64,000 nt of DNA, from the NCBI RefSeq assembly GCF_900105175.1, contig NZ_LT629771.1, forward strand, positions 3,472,001 to 3,536,000, written 5' to 3'. The translations under genes and the position numbers were made by a program. How positions within the stretch are numbered: position 1 is the stretch's first letter; each line of letters begins with the position of its first letter. Below, in pieces: positions 41,903-48,932 of the stretch. Under the pieces are notes generated by a model. It worked only from the letters and a program-made list of their open reading frames with translations, made no database searches and had not been told where the DNA came from. The stretch comes from Jiangella sp. DSM 45060. GTDB lineage: Bacteria; Actinomycetota; Actinomycetes; Jiangellales; Jiangellaceae.

Positions 41903-41930
41903 GCAACTTCCGCCCGCCCGCTCGCGTCTT
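41903..41930 (+). promoter_or_regulatory. ECF-type promoter of the sigma factor gene
   Basis: GCAACT (41903-41908), 16 bp, CGTCTT (41925-41930) has the AAC/CGTC pattern of SigE-like ECF promoters. Transcription would start near 41936, at an in-frame GTG and 18 bases before ATG 41954. It suggests that the sigma factor activates its own gene. Confidence 0.65.
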
Positions 41931-41953
41931 GCGTAGTGACCGAGGGGGTGGGG

Positions 41954-42490
41954 ATGGACGTCGACGCCGAGGCGGCCGCTATCGCGCTGGACCGCGACAG
42001 CGCGTTCGAGCAGTACGTCGAGGTGCGCCAAGTGCGGCTGCTGCGCCTCGCGTACCTGCTCACGGGCGATCAGCACGCCGCCGAGGATCTGCTGCAGACG
42101 ACGCTGGCCAAGCTGTACCTGGCGTGGAACCGGGTCGAGCGCGCAGGCTCCGTCGACGCGTACACCCGGCGCATCATGCTCAACGAGCGCTCCAGCCGGT
42201 GGCGGCGGGCGGCGCAGCGGTTCGAGCGGTCCACCGACGCCGTCCCGGAGCGGCCGGTCCTCGACGACTTCGACCACACGCTCGCCGAGCGCGACGCGCT
42301 GTGGTCGGTCGTGCGGGAGCTGGCGCCGCGGCAGCGCGCCACCGTCGTCCTCCGCTTCTACGAGGACCTCGGCGAACAGGAGATCGCCGACCTGCTCGGC
42401 TGCTCGGTCGGCACCGTGAAGTCGCAGACCAGCCGGGCGCTGGCGACCTTGCGCACCCGGCTGGCGGAACGGAAGGGGGACGAGCGGTGA
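41954..42490 (+). CDS. ECF sigma factor, SigE-like actinobacterial family
   Basis: 178-aa sigma factor. Region 2 is LLRLAYLLTGDQHAAEDLLQTTLAKLYLAWNRV and region 4 LAPRQRATVVLRFYEDLGEQEIADLLGCSVGTVKSQTSRALATLR, matching the streptomycete SigE-family group. ATG 41954 has a GAGG-rich ribosome site eight bases upstream; GTG 41936 is an alternative exactly at the predicted transcription start. The stop overlaps the next gene (GTGA), which should encode its anti-sigma partner. Confidence 0.9.
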   Translation: MDVDAEAAAIALDRDSAFEQYVEVRQVRLLRLAYLLTGDQHAAEDLLQTTLAKLYLAWNRVERAGSVDAYTRRIMLNERSSRWRRAAQRFERSTDAVPERPVLDDFDHTLAERDALWSVVRELAPRQRATVVLRFYEDLGEQEIADLLGCSVGTVKSQTSRALATLRTRLAERKGDER

Positions 42491-43701
42491 ACGAGTTCGA
42501 CGATCTCGAGAGCGCCTTGGCCGCGGAGTTGCGCCGCCGCTCCGGCGACGTCCTGGCGACGCCGGGCCTGGCCGGCCGCGCCCGTCGCCGTGCCCGTGTC
42601 GTCCGCCGGCGTCGCGTGGCCGCCGCCGGCGCTGTCGCCGCCGCCGTCCTGGCCGTCGCGGTCCCGACGGCGCTCTCGCTGCGCAGCGTCCCGCAGACGG
42701 CTCCCCCGGCCGATTCCCCGACGACGCCGTCGGAAGTGCACGAGACGGAGACACCGGAGCGCGGCGGCACGACGGCTCTGGCACTGGACGGCCTTCCCGG
42801 CGGGCCGGAGCCCTCGATCGGCTGGTTCGAAGGCCCCGACTACCACGGCGCCGACGGCCGTTCGGCGCAGTTCCCGAGCATGTGGATGGACACCCTGGAG
42901 CTCGGCGACCGGTTCATGGCGAGTACCGGCGACGAGGTCAGCCGGCTCGCCGCGGACGGCGAGGTGCTCGCCACCTTCACCGGCGCGGGCCCGGTCCTGT
43001 CCGCGGACGGCCGCCTGGTCGCCTACTTCAACCGGGACGAGGACGTCGTGCGGGCCGAACCGGCCGACGGAGGCGAGGCCGAACCTGGGCGCGACGTGCC
43101 GGAGGACCGGTGGCTCGAACCAGTCGGCTTCCTGGGCGATCACCGGCTCGTGTCGAACCTCCGGGACGCCACCGGGGCGCCGGCCGGGTTCAGGATCGAC
43201 GACTTCGGAGCACCTGACGGCGGTGCGGCGACCGCGCCGTGGGACCTCGTCAGCGTCAGCGCCGTGTCGGAGGCGGCCGGACTCGTGACCGGGCCGACAA
43301 CGGAGCTCACCGAGGACGGCGGCTGCTGGGCCGTCTACGAGACGGACGCGTCGACGCCGTTGTGGACGACGTGCGCCTACTCGTTCCTCCGCTTCAGCCC
43401 GGACGGGCGTCACCTCGTCGGGACGGCCGGCCACCCGCACGCCGAAGCCTTCACCACCACCGTCCTGGTCGACGCCCTCACCGGCGCGGTCGTGCACCAA
43501 TACACCGGCCGGCACATCTACGAGGCGATGTTCGAGGACGAGGGCCATCTGATCCTCAGCGTGGCGCTCGAGGACGGCGACTCGCGCGAGGCGGCCCTGC
43601 TCCGCTGCGACTTCACCGGTTCCTGCGAGCGGACCACACCGATCGTCCACGTCTCCCTGCAGGGTGGGTACACGTATGGGCTGGCACTGCCGCGCTGGTG
43701 A
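42487..43701 (+). CDS. Probable membrane anti-sigma/sensor protein
   Basis: 404-aa single-pass membrane protein. About 35 N-terminal cytoplasmic residues lead to a basic stretch and helix VAAAGAVAAAVLAVAVPTALSL; the outside part has repeats such as LSADGRLVAYFNRD and FSPDGRHLVGTA, suggesting a beta-propeller. It overlaps the sigma gene by four bases. No zinc anti-sigma motif HxxxCxxC is seen. A sensor that holds the sigma factor is likely, but unproven. Confidence 0.65.
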   Translation: MNEFDDLESALAAELRRRSGDVLATPGLAGRARRRARVVRRRRVAAAGAVAAAVLAVAVPTALSLRSVPQTAPPADSPTTPSEVHETETPERGGTTALALDGLPGGPEPSIGWFEGPDYHGADGRSAQFPSMWMDTLELGDRFMASTGDEVSRLAADGEVLATFTGAGPVLSADGRLVAYFNRDEDVVRAEPADGGEAEPGRDVPEDRWLEPVGFLGDHRLVSNLRDATGAPAGFRIDDFGAPDGGAATAPWDLVSVSAVSEAAGLVTGPTTELTEDGGCWAVYETDASTPLWTTCAYSFLRFSPDGRHLVGTAGHPHAEAFTTTVLVDALTGAVVHQYTGRHIYEAMFEDEGHLILSVALEDGDSREAALLRCDFTGSCERTTPIVHVSLQGGYTYGLALPRW

Positions 43702-43736
43702 CGCCGGGATTCCTGCACGCGGCGGGCCGGCCGGGC

Positions 43737-43742
43737 GATAAT
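43737..43742 (+). promoter_or_regulatory. -10 box GATAAT of the DyP gene (leaderless)
   Basis: GATAAT ends six bases before GTG 43749, without a ribosome site. It gives the peroxidase-encapsulin pair its own promoter, separate from the sigma/anti-sigma pair. Confidence 0.65.
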
Positions 43743-43748
43743 GCGACG

Positions 43749-44744
43749 GTGACCGACGCCGCGACGCCGCAGGCTGTGCTGGGCCAGTTGACCGAGGCCG
43801 CGATCTTCCTCGTCGTCACGGTCGACGATGGCGGCGAGGACGTCGCGCGCGACCTGCTGGCCGACCTGTCCGGGCTGACCCGCGCCGTCGGCTTCCGCGC
43901 CCCCGACGACGGCCTGACCTGCGTCGCCGGCATCGGAGCCGCCGCCTGGCCGCGGGTCGTCGGCGGCGAGCCGCCGTCCGGGCTGCACCCGTTCCAGGAG
44001 ATCGCCGGCCGCACGCACACCGCACCCGCCACCCCCGGCGACCTGCTGTTCCACCTGCGCGCCCGGCGTATGGACCTCTGCTTCGAGCTGGCGACGCTGA
44101 TCACCGGCCGACTGGCCGGCGCGGCCACCGTCGTCGACGAGGTGCACGGGTTCCGCTACTTCGACCAGCGCGACCTCCTCGGCTTCGTCGACGGGACGGA
44201 GAACCCGACCGGCGCGGCCGCCGCTGCCGCCGTCCTCTCCGGCGAGCCGGGGTTCGAGGGCGGCAGCTACGTCGTCGTGCAGAAGTACGTGCACGACATG
44301 GACGCGTGGAACGCGCTGCCGGTCGAGGAGCAGGAGCGGGTCATCGGCCGCCGCAAGCTCTCCGACGTCGAGCTGTCCGACGCCGAGCAGCCGGCCAACT
44401 CGCACGTCGCGCTCACCACGATCACCGACGACGACGGCGAGGAGCGCGAGATCCTGCGCGACAACATGCCGTTCGGCCGCGCCGGCGCCGGCGAGTTCGG
44501 CACCTACTTCATCGGTTACGCCGCGCACCCTGACGTCATCGAGGAGATGCTGGTCAACATGTTCGTCGGCCGGCCGCCGGGCAACCACGACCGCATACTC
44601 GACTTCTCCGTCGCGGTCACCGGCGCGCTGTTCGCCGTCCCCACGGTCGATGCCCTGGACGGCCTCGCCGACCCACCGAGCCCGACGCCCGCGACCGACG
44701 GCAGTCTGAACGTCGGCAGTCTCAGGAGGAGCGACGCCTCATGA
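43749..44744 (+). CDS. DyP-type heme peroxidase, encapsulin cargo
   Basis: 331-aa dye-decolorising peroxidase. The GxxDG motif is GFVDGTENP with Asp148; the heme ligand is His219 (PANSHVAL) and the distal Arg is Arg237 (ILRDNMPFG). It uses peroxide to oxidise unknown substrates. The last 15 residues, DGSLNVGSLRRSDAS after a Pro/Thr linker, fit the encapsulin-targeting peptide pattern (SLxIGSLKR-like). The next gene encodes the shell and overlaps by four bases (ATGA). GTG start from the leaderless promoter. Confidence 0.95.
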   Translation: MTDAATPQAVLGQLTEAAIFLVVTVDDGGEDVARDLLADLSGLTRAVGFRAPDDGLTCVAGIGAAAWPRVVGGEPPSGLHPFQEIAGRTHTAPATPGDLLFHLRARRMDLCFELATLITGRLAGAATVVDEVHGFRYFDQRDLLGFVDGTENPTGAAAAAAVLSGEPGFEGGSYVVVQKYVHDMDAWNALPVEEQERVIGRRKLSDVELSDAEQPANSHVALTTITDDDGEEREILRDNMPFGRAGAGEFGTYFIGYAAHPDVIEEMLVNMFVGRPPGNHDRILDFSVAVTGALFAVPTVDALDGLADPPSPTPATDGSLNVGSLRRSDAS

Positions 44745-45541
44745 ACAACCTGCACCGCGAACTCGCGCCCGTCTCGGCGGCCGCCTGGGCCGACATCGAG
44801 GCCGAGGCGCGCCGCACCTTCGTCCAGTACGTCGCCGCCCGCCGCGTCGTCGACGTCATCGGCCCGGGCGACGACGTCCTGCACGGCGTCGGCACCGGGC
44901 ACCTGCGAACGCTCGACGCGCCCGGCGACGGCGTGCTGGCGCGCAGCCGCGAGGTGAAGCCGGTCGTCGAGCTGCGCGTCCCCTTCACCGTCGACCGCCA
45001 GGCCGTCGACGACGTCGAACGCGGCGCCAAGGACGCCGACTGGCAGCCGGTGAAGGACGCGGCGAAGCAGATCGCGTACGCCGAGGACCGCGCCATCGTG
45101 GCCGGCTTCGCGGCGGCCGGCATCGAGGGCATCGTCGCCGGCACCACCAACACCCCGATCGCCCTCCCCGGCGACGTCCGCGACCTCCCCGACGTCGCGG
45201 CGCACGCCCTCACCACGCTCCGCCTCGCCGGCGTCGGCGGCCCGTACAGCCTGCTGCTGTCGGCGGACGTGTACACGGCGGTCGAGGAGACCACCGACCA
45301 CGGCTACCCCATCCGCGAGCACGTCGCCCGCGTCCTGCACGACGGCGAGATCGTCTTCGCCCCCGCCATCGACGGCGGCCTGCTGCTCTCGGCCCGCGGC
45401 GGCGACTACGAGCTGCACCTCGCCCAGGACCTCTCCATCGGCTACCTGTCCCACGACGCCCACACGGTGACGCTGTACTTCGAGGAGGCCTTCACCTTCC
45501 TCGTCCAGACCGGCGAATCCGGCGTCGCACTGGAGAGTTAG
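44741..45541 (+). CDS. Encapsulin nanocompartment shell protein (family 1)
   Basis: 266-aa HK97-fold shell protein. MNNLHRELAPVSAAAWADIEAEARRTF, then GPGDDVLHGVGTG, VPFTVDRQAVDDVERGA, AKQIAYAEDRAIVAGF and the C-terminal AQDLSIGYLSHDAHTVTLYFEEAFTF are characteristic. It self-assembles into a capsid enclosing the DyP enzyme made by the preceding gene. The length equals that of the T=1 encapsulins of Thermotoga/Brevibacterium type. Confidence 0.95.
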   Translation: MNNLHRELAPVSAAAWADIEAEARRTFVQYVAARRVVDVIGPGDDVLHGVGTGHLRTLDAPGDGVLARSREVKPVVELRVPFTVDRQAVDDVERGAKDADWQPVKDAAKQIAYAEDRAIVAGFAAAGIEGIVAGTTNTPIALPGDVRDLPDVAAHALTTLRLAGVGGPYSLLLSADVYTAVEETTDHGYPIREHVARVLHDGEIVFAPAIDGGLLLSARGGDYELHLAQDLSIGYLSHDAHTVTLYFEEAFTFLVQTGESGVALES

Positions 45542-45595
45542 AGCGGTTTGTCCACAGCCTGGCCTTCAACCGCGCGATGGTGCCGGATGGGCGCC

Positions 45596-45601
45596 TAGAC
45601 T
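45596..45601 (+). promoter_or_regulatory. -10 box TAGACT of the antitoxin gene (leaderless)
   Basis: TAGACT ends six bases before ATG 45608; no ribosome site is present. The 66-base gap after the encapsulin gene holds nothing else. Confidence 0.6.
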
Positions 45602-45607
45602 GACCCC

Positions 45608-45841
45608 ATGACGGGCCGAGCCGAAGAACTGCTGCGCGCGGCGCTGGCGCTGCCCCGCACCGACCGCGCCGACGTCGCGGCCGAACTGCTGGCGAGCCTC
45701 GATGAGTCCGGCGACACGGATCGCCAGGCCGTAGAAGCAGCTTGGGCTCGCGAGATCGAACGGCGCGCACGTCGCGTGCTCGCAGGCGAGTCCAGTGCCG
45801 AGGACTGGGGCGCCGTCCGCGCTCGCCTCAGCGACCGTTGA
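45608..45841 (+). CDS. Addiction-module antitoxin component
   Basis: 77-aa protein, EELLRAALALPRTDRADVAAELLASLDESGD then VEAAWAREIERRARRVLAGESSAEDWGAVRARL, the pattern of the putative addiction module component family (Unstab_antitox). It should bind and neutralise the RelE/ParE-like toxin encoded next and may repress the pair. Its TGA overlaps the toxin TTG start (TTGA). Confidence 0.85.
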   Translation: MTGRAEELLRAALALPRTDRADVAAELLASLDESGDTDRQAVEAAWAREIERRARRVLAGESSAEDWGAVRARLSDR

Positions 45842-46383
45842 CCCGCAAGACCCGGATCGAGCCCGAGGCATCGGCCGAGCTCGAAGGAGCGATCCGCTGG
45901 TACGAACGACATCGCCACGGGTTGGGCGCTGATTTCCTCGCGGCCGTCGACAGCACCATCTCCCACATCAGCCGATGGCCTGAGGCCGGAGGCGCAGTGC
46001 CAGGCGTCATGGCCGACGTCCCGGCGCGCAGGGCACCGGTGCCGCGGTTCCCCTACACGGTGGTCTACCTCGTGGTCGACGACGCGATCTGTGTCGTCGC
46101 CATCGCGCACGAAAGGCGCAGGCCAGGCTACTGGCAGCGCGACCGGCCCGAGGCATGGACCAGGAATCGAGATGGACGTCGCAAGTGTCATCCGGCGGGG
46201 AGGGCACCCCGGCCCTGTACCCCCGTGACCAGGTGGTGCATCGTCGGGGTATGGAGCACAGCCACCACGACGCGCACCACCATGCGCCCGCCGCCGAGCC
46301 GTTCCCGACCGACCCGGCCGGGCTGCCCGAGGCCACCGCGCCCACCGCGCTCGAGCCCGGCGACGGCGACACCGTCGCGCTGA
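45838..46383 (+). CDS. RelE/ParE-like toxin with run-on C-terminus
   Basis: 181-aa reading from a TTG coupled to the antitoxin stop. The first 105 residues are a normal toxin: RIEPEASAELEGAIRWYERHRHGLGADFLAAVDSTI, PVPRFPYTVVYLVVDDAICVVAIAHERRRPGYW. Family members stop about here. This frame has no stop and continues through 75 residues of Arg/Pro/Thr-rich sequence, overlapping the multicopper oxidase gene by 133 bases. The tail looks like out-of-frame reading, so the original stop was probably lost through a small change near 46150. Confidence 0.7.
   Translation: MTRKTRIEPEASAELEGAIRWYERHRHGLGADFLAAVDSTISHISRWPEAGGAVPGVMADVPARRAPVPRFPYTVVYLVVDDAICVVAIAHERRRPGYWQRDRPEAWTRNRDGRRKCHPAGRAPRPCTPVTRWCIVGVWSTATTTRTTMRPPPSRSRPTRPGCPRPPRPPRSSPATATPSR
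46218..46251. promoter_or_regulatory. TACCCC/GGGGTA dyad upstream of the copper oxidase
   Basis: TACCCC (46218-46223) and GGGGTA (46246-46251) are inverted repeats ending on the first base of the oxidase ATG. Such G/C-run dyads recall copper-sensing CsoR sites, but the 22-base spacing is too long for a firm call. Confidence 0.25.
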
Positions 46384-47789
46384 CCATCGCGCCGGTGGCG
46401 AAGCGGCTGGACGGCGCCACCGTGCGCATGCTCGCCTACAACGGCTCGGTCCCCGGCCCCGCGCTGACCGTCCGCCAGGGCAGCGAGCTCACCGTCGACG
46501 TCACGAACGAGGGCGACCTGGAGACGACGGTGCACTGGCACGGCCTGCGGCTGGACAACAGCAGCGACGGCGTGCCGGGCGACACGCAGGCGCCGATCGC
46601 CGTCGGCGGGCGGCACACGTACCGGCTGCGCTTCCCCGACCCCGGCCTGTACTGGTACCACCCGCACCTGCGCGAGGACTACACCCAGGAGCTCGGCCTC
46701 TACGGCACCATCCTGGTCCGCCCCGCCGACGCCGGCTACTGGCCGCCCGCGCACCGCGACGTCGTCCTGACGCTGGACGACCTGCTGGTCGAGGACGGCC
46801 GCATCGCGCCGTTCAGCCCGGCCGAGACGACGCACGCGGCCATGGGCCGGTTCGGCAACGTGTACCTCACCGGTGGCGACCCCGCCCCGCGGCTGACGGC
46901 GGACGCCGGCGAGGTGGTGCGGTTCTGGCTGGTCGACACCGCCAACACGCGGACGTTCGACGTGCGGGTGCCGGGCGCGCCGATGAAGCTGGTCGGCGGC
47001 GACTCCGGCCGCGTCGAGCACGACGAGTTCGTCGACGGCGTGGTGGTCGCGCCGTCCGAGCGGGCCGTCGTCGACGTGCTGTTCCCGGCGCCGGGCGAGT
47101 ACGCGCTGGAGCACCACACCCCCGTCGGCACGCACCGGCTGGCGACGGTGACCGTCGGCGCAACCCCGGCCACGCCCGACCTCACCGCGGCGTTCGAGAC
47201 CCTCGGCGGCGCGCCCGACCTCGCCGCCGAGCGCGCCGGGCTCGGCCCGTGGCTCGCGGCCGAGCCCGACGAGGTGCTGTCGTTCGTCGCCGAGCTGAGC
47301 ATGGGTCACGGCGACCACGGCGGCCACCACGAGCACCACGCGTACCACGGCCACGACGGGCCCAGCGCGACCGCCGGCGGCATCGAGTGGGAGGACGAGA
47401 TGGCGGAGATGAACCGCGCCTCGACCTCCGCCACCGTCGCCTGGCGCATCGTCGACCCCGCCACCGGCGAGGAACCGGTCTGGCGCTTCACCGTCGGCCA
47501 GCGGGTGAAGATCAGGCTGGTCAACGAGCTGGAGTCGGACCACCCGATGCAGCACCCGTTCCACCTGCACGGCGCCGGCCGGTTCCTCGTCCTGGCCCGC
47601 GACGGCGCCACCGAGGCGAACCTGGTGTGGAAGGACACCGTGCTGGTCCGCACCGGCGAGACCGTCGACCTGCTGTTCGACGTGACGAACCCGGGCCGCT
47701 GGATGGCGCACTGCCACATCGCCGAGCACCACGAGAGCGGCATGATGTTCGGCTTCACCGTCGACGAGGCGGCTACCGCGGCACCGTGA
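46251..47789 (+). CDS. Multicopper oxidase (laccase-like)
   Basis: 512-aa oxidase with all copper ligands: His95/His97 (HWHG), His137/His139 (YWYHPHLRED), the HPFHLHG motif, and His487-Cys488-His489 with His493 and Met498 (type 1 site). A His-rich loop near residue 345-365 (GHGDHGGHHEHHAYHGHDG) resembles copper-uptake loops. It oxidises Cu(I), phenols or metals with O2. No signal peptide follows ATG 46251; a start at 46155 would add 32 residues without a leader. Thus a cytoplasmic or unusually exported enzyme. The 3' end overlaps a convergent gene by 17 bases. Confidence 0.92.
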   Translation: MEHSHHDAHHHAPAAEPFPTDPAGLPEATAPTALEPGDGDTVALTIAPVAKRLDGATVRMLAYNGSVPGPALTVRQGSELTVDVTNEGDLETTVHWHGLRLDNSSDGVPGDTQAPIAVGGRHTYRLRFPDPGLYWYHPHLREDYTQELGLYGTILVRPADAGYWPPAHRDVVLTLDDLLVEDGRIAPFSPAETTHAAMGRFGNVYLTGGDPAPRLTADAGEVVRFWLVDTANTRTFDVRVPGAPMKLVGGDSGRVEHDEFVDGVVVAPSERAVVDVLFPAPGEYALEHHTPVGTHRLATVTVGATPATPDLTAAFETLGGAPDLAAERAGLGPWLAAEPDEVLSFVAELSMGHGDHGGHHEHHAYHGHDGPSATAGGIEWEDEMAEMNRASTSATVAWRIVDPATGEEPVWRFTVGQRVKIRLVNELESDHPMQHPFHLHGAGRFLVLARDGATEANLVWKDTVLVRTGETVDLLFDVTNPGRWMAHCHIAEHHESGMMFGFTVDEAATAAP

Positions 47790-48678
47790 ACACGTCGACC
47801 AGCGCGCCGGACTGGTCGATCGCCCGCCCGACCAGGCGGTCGGCGTAGACCAGCAGGTCGACGTAGTGGAGGGTGGACGAGCTGACGGCGGTGAAGTCGG
47901 CGTGGCCGGTGGGCCGCAGCTTCGCACCCGCCCCCGACACCACGTAGACGACGCCGTCGAGCACGTCCGAGCGCTGGTAGTCGTGGTCGTGGCCGGCCAG
48001 CACCAGCGGCACGTCGTACTCGTCGAACAGCGGCACCCAGTCGGCCCGCACCCGCGGGTCCGACCCGTGCTGCCCGGCCGAGTACGGCGGCCGGTGCAGC
48101 GCGACGACGGTCCACGTGCCGGCCGGCTGCGGCGCCGCCAGCCGCTCCTTCAGCCACGCCGTCTGCTCGGCGTCGCCGGTGCGCTCGGTGTCGAGGACGA
48201 GCACCCGCGCCGGCCCGACCCGCTGCTCGTACCAGGTGGCGTCGCGGCCGAGCGCCGCCATGATCCGGTCCTGCTCGCCGCTCTCGTAGTCGTGGTTGCC
48301 GAGCACCGGCAGCAGCGGCACGCCGTCGTCGAGCAGCGGCGCGAACGGCTCGGTGACGGCGTCGTCGACCCGCGAGGCGTCGCCGTCCTCGTAGACGAGG
48401 TCCCCCAGCAGCAGCACCGCGTCGTAGCCGCCACCGCCGCGCTCCGCCTGCGTCACCATCTCCGCGACGGTGGCCCGCTCGGCCGCGTCGCCGGTCCCGG
48501 TGTCGCCGGCGACGGCGATGCGTGCCAGCGGGTCGTCGGTCGCCGGCGGCGCAGGCTCGCCCGCCACCGCGGCCGGCGCCGGGTCGGACGGCGGCCCCAG
48601 CACCAGCCGCACCCCGACGACGCCCGCCACCACCAGCACCGTGGCGACGACGGCGTGACCCAGCAGGGTGCGGCGCAC
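47773..48678 (-). CDS. Secreted/membrane-anchored metallophosphoesterase
   Basis: 301-aa protein with an N-terminal membrane anchor (LLGHAVVATVLVVAGVVGVRLVL) and calcineurin-like motifs: AVAGDTGTGD, VLLLGDLVYEDGD, PVLGNHDYESGE, ALHRPPYS, LVLAGHDHDYQR. This is the purple-acid-phosphatase-like branch, with a two-metal centre acting outside the membrane. Substrate unknown. GTG 48678 is chosen because it directly precedes the anchor; the longer upstream frame runs into the hairpin region. Confidence 0.85.
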   Translation of the reverse strand: MRRTLLGHAVVATVLVVAGVVGVRLVLGPPSDPAPAAVAGEPAPPATDDPLARIAVAGDTGTGDAAERATVAEMVTQAERGGGGYDAVLLLGDLVYEDGDASRVDDAVTEPFAPLLDDGVPLLPVLGNHDYESGEQDRIMAALGRDATWYEQRVGPARVLVLDTERTGDAEQTAWLKERLAAPQPAGTWTVVALHRPPYSAGQHGSDPRVRADWVPLFDEYDVPLVLAGHDHDYQRSDVLDGVVYVVSGAGAKLRPTGHADFTAVSSSTLHYVDLLVYADRLVGRAIDQSGALVDVFTVPR

Positions 48679-48723
48679 CCGCCCACCGTACGCGCGCCGG
48701 GCGGCTGCGGGACGAAGGAAGCG

Positions 48724-48771
48724 ATGGCTGGCGGTTCGCTGGGGCCAGGACGCCACCGAACCGCCAGCCAT
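48724..48771. repeat. Perfect 15-bp inverted repeat with inner palindrome
   Basis: ATGGCTGGCGGTTCG (48724-48738) and its exact complement at 48757-48771 surround an 18-base loop that itself contains CTGGGGCCAG. It lies between the phosphoesterase start and the LacI-controlled promoter. It may insulate the two promoters as a terminator, or be a leftover of a mobile element. Confidence 0.8.
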
Positions 48772-48841
48772 CCGGCGAGCGCCGCCCGAGCGAGACGGGA
48801 AAGCGCTCGCCGCCCTGACCTGGGTATGACGCGACGAGGTG

Positions 48842-48870
48842 TTGACAGGACGGAAACCGGTGTCCATCAT
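48842..48870 (+). promoter_or_regulatory. Sigma-70-type promoter TTGACA-N17-CATCAT
   Basis: Consensus -35 TTGACA at 48842-48847, 17 bp, -10 CATCAT at 48865-48870. It lies 63 bases before the ATG of the binding-protein gene and is the only strong promoter seen for the long operon that follows. Confidence 0.7.
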
Positions 48871-48888
48871 CTCCGGATACCGGTTTCC
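48852..48888. promoter_or_regulatory. Two LacI-family operators
   Basis: GGAAACCGGTGTCC (48852-48865) and GGATACCGGTTTCC (48875-48888) are 14-bp dyads with central CCGG, each differing from GGAAACCGGTTTCC at one base. Centres are 23 bp apart, about two helix turns. Site 1 lies in the promoter spacer and site 2 at the transcription start. The LacI protein encoded at 58045 is the likely binder. Confidence 0.8.
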
Positions 48889-48932
48889 ATCCGTCTCCAG
48901 CCACACCGCAACATGTCGCCAAGGGAGGCCAC

